From Circinella umbellata (taxonomy: Eukaryota; Mucoromycota; Mucoromycetes; Mucorales; Lichtheimiaceae), in contig JAIWNF010000013.1 of NCBI GenBank assembly GCA_025093555.1, positions 310,001 through 374,000 of the forward strand: a DNA stretch of 64,000 nucleotides, in the 5' to 3' direction. Below, piece by piece: positions 62,262 through 64,000 of this stretch; within the stretch, counting starts at the first letter, position 1; the number at the start of each line of letters is the position of its first letter. Under the pieces are notes generated by a model, which was not told where the DNA came from, ran no database searches, and saw nothing but the letters and a program-made list of their open reading frames with translations. The position numbers and the translations under genes are program-made.

Positions 62262-63092
62262 ATGGCTTTGCGCACCTCGACACGATTATTCAATGCGCGT
62301 TTGACCGCTCAACGACCTGCCTTGATGGCTGCTTCGATTCGTTCGCAATCGACTTTAGATACTGGAGAAGTCATTGAAGATCCCCAAATTGGAGATTATC
62401 CCAATTTGCCACGATGGAGTACACAATCTCGTGGTCCTTTCGGTTGGTGGGATCCTCAAGACAAGCGTAACTTTGGTGAAGCGGTAATATATAAAAAAAG
62501 AAACGTTACATAGCAACAAGCAGCAAATGGACAATAAAAAATTGAATAACGCGAGATTAAATGAGCGATAAATGTGAAAGAATGTAAATTAAACGGATAT
62601 TTGTATATATAAATATATATATGTATATATTTCATGTAGGTTCATGAAGAAGATGAATTAATGGGTGTTTGGGCACCTGATCTTCACACCTACAGCCCCT
62701 ACAAGGCTTTGGCTCAATTGGGTTTTGTTGCCGCTGCTATTGGTGGTTTTTCTTATTTAGTTTATAAGACTTATCCCGAATCCCCAGCTGTAAGTTTTCA
62801 AATATGGAAAGAAGAATCTTCTTATATATACAGGTCAAACATTGAACAAGTTGAAATATTTTTACTATTTATTATAGACTCGACGCACATATCCCTATGA
62901 TGGTTTGAAGGCCGAGTTAGGATCGCGTGAATATGATGTTAGATCTCGTGGAGTAAGTATTATAAAGGGGTAGATAAAAAAAAAAAGAGGAGGTCTACAG
63001 GAAAGGAAAGTTAAAAAGAACATTCTTAATGATTATCTCACACAAAACTAAATTGTACATTTAATCAAAAATAGGCTCGCGCAGAAGAGTAA
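62262..63092 (+). CDS. ndufb8: Complex I subunit NDUFB8 (ASHI)
   Basis: Four exons (62262-62483, 62640-62789, 62878-62952, 63075-63092) give 154 residues. The start, MALRTSTRLFNARLTAQRPA, is a mitochondrial presequence. The mature part has IGDYPNLPRWSTQSRGPFGW, WWDPQDKRNFGEAVHEEDEL and MGVWAPD, matching NDUFB8, an accessory subunit of the membrane arm. A transmembrane helix follows (AQLGFVAAAIGGFSYLVYKT). The C-terminal region RTYPYDGLKAELGSREY ends in a six-codon last exon (ARAEE plus stop). The presence of complex I argues against a yeast such as Saccharomyces, which lost it. Confidence 0.9.
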
Positions 63093-63791
63093 AAAGCATT
63101 CGAGAAAGAATATATTGCGGAACACTTTTTTTTTTAAATAAAACTTGTTGTAAAAAGATGAATTATATATATAAATATATCACTAAACTCTCATGTGACA
63201 ATAGTTTTTGCCGTTTTTCCACATTCGGTATTACTGTCAAAAAAGAATAACAATACCATTATAACTTATGTCGGTGGATTTTTCTTTTCTATATTTTATT
63301 TGGCAAGATATATATAAAAGAGGGAGTGGATAAAGAGATATGTCATCTTAACAAAAAAAAATAAATATTCCTATGTCTTACAATGAATTGAAACTAGGTG
63401 TATAAAGGAGTGTTATTATATGAGTTATAAAAGGGGAATAAAGAAAAAATCCCGCAAGAAATACGTTATCTGTTTTTCTTGGAGGGATGCAAGCATAAGC
63501 AATTTTATTGGCTACCCCAAACAGAATGAAAGGATGAAGAAATGTTAATAATAATAATAATAAATAATACATCGGACCTTTGTGTTGTGAAGCAAGATCA
63601 CAATTTTCCAACGAAGAAACTTCTATTAAGCGCGCAGATTATATATCAATTGACAAGTCTCTTTCTCAAAGAACAAAGTGGTTTCTTTTTTTTTCTTCCT
63701 TCTTTTCACAAGTCTTATTTATTTTTTTTACTCTTTCTTTTTTTTTTTTCTTTCGTTCCTTTTTTAATCGAAAAATAGCACGGCATAAATA
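63093..63791. other. Intergenic, no gene seen
   Basis: About 700 bp between NDUFB8 and the glyoxalase II-like gene. It is AT-rich, with an (AAT)n run and poly-T tracts close to the next ATG. The open frames near 63378-63792 are low complexity. Confidence 0.6.
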
Positions 63792-64000
63792 ATGAAAATC
63801 ATTCCTATTGGTGTATTAGAAGATAACTATTCTTATATTTTGATTGATGATAAAACAAAAGAAGCCGCAGTTATTGATCCGTAAGTATTATTTTTATTAT
63901 TTTCAACTCTTCTTTATATGTTTATTATGCAAATGGTATAGAAGAAGTGGGATGTTATTAAATGTGTTTACATACGCTGTTATGGAGAAAATAAATAAAT
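63792..64000 (+). CDS. glo2: Hydroxyacylglutathione hydrolase (glyoxalase II), 5' part
   Basis: The first exon, 63792-63880, codes MKIIPIGVLEDNYSYILIDD then KTKEAAVIDP, the conserved N-terminus of glyoxalase II, a metallo-beta-lactamase-fold enzyme that hydrolyses S-lactoylglutathione in methylglyoxal detoxification. The exon ends with the donor GTAAGT within the Pro codon. The metal-binding THHHWDH motif must lie beyond the window edge. The second exon is not clear: the AG after GGTATAG at about 63941 gives no matching sequence. The gene is cut by the window end. Confidence 0.72.

Overview
The window is nuclear DNA of a filamentous fungus, most likely an early-diverging one (Mucoromycota, probably Mucorales). 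The evidence is AT-rich DNA, compact genes split by many short GT-AG introns (mostly 50-200 bp), a Mucor-type GPI-anchored chitin deacetylase, mucoralean-style secreted proteins, and retention of animal-like genes (SETD9, a TCAIM-like DUF4460/4461 protein, cyclin Y) that yeasts lack. I see no tRNA or rRNA gene, prokaryotic operon or CRISPR array.

Layout. 0-6 kb: chitin deacetylase, a small ankyrin protein, and a three-repeat protein resembling DUF2408. 6-13.7 kb: gene-poor, holding one intronless, apparently highly expressed secreted protein and a decayed gene on the minus strand. 13.8-27 kb: a dense block with SETD9-like methyltransferase, IMP3, a MRPL45/Tim44-like mitochondrial protein, TAF8, OPI3 phospholipid methyltransferase, UTP12/WDR3, a mitochondrial S-adenosylmethionine carrier and a TCAIM-like protein. 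28-42.5 kb: a secreted Cys-containing protein, a cyclin Y-like protein, a short MCM10, a large Trp/Gly-rich zinc-knuckle protein, the kinetochore subunit Nnf1 and a coiled-coil protein. 42.6-49.5 kb: fumarate reductase, a lysophospholipid acyltransferase and an AzgA-type purine permease. 49.5-52 kb: a gene-free stretch with a fold-back (MITE-like) element. 52-64 kb: two tandem F-box proteins, an MFS transporter, a five-FAS1-domain membrane protein, complex I NDUFB8, and the first exon of a probable glyoxalase II.

Several genes form divergent pairs with short shared promoters: IMP3/MRPL45-like, OPI3/UTP12, SAM carrier/TCAIM-like and Nnf1/coiled-coil. Two themes recur: ribosome biogenesis and mitochondrial function (IMP3, UTP12, MRPL45-like, NDUFB8, SAM carrier), and methyl or lipid metabolism (SAM carrier, OPI3, acyltransferase). 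The most interesting unexplained gene is the ~1190-residue protein at 34899-38541. It combines an uncharacterised N-terminal half, a run of spaced tryptophans mostly in GW/WG-like contexts resembling an Argonaute hook, a Gln-tract coiled coil and two C-terminal CCHC knuckles.

All exon structures were read by eye from splice signals, reading phase and family similarity. Family names come from recognition of motifs, not from a database search.
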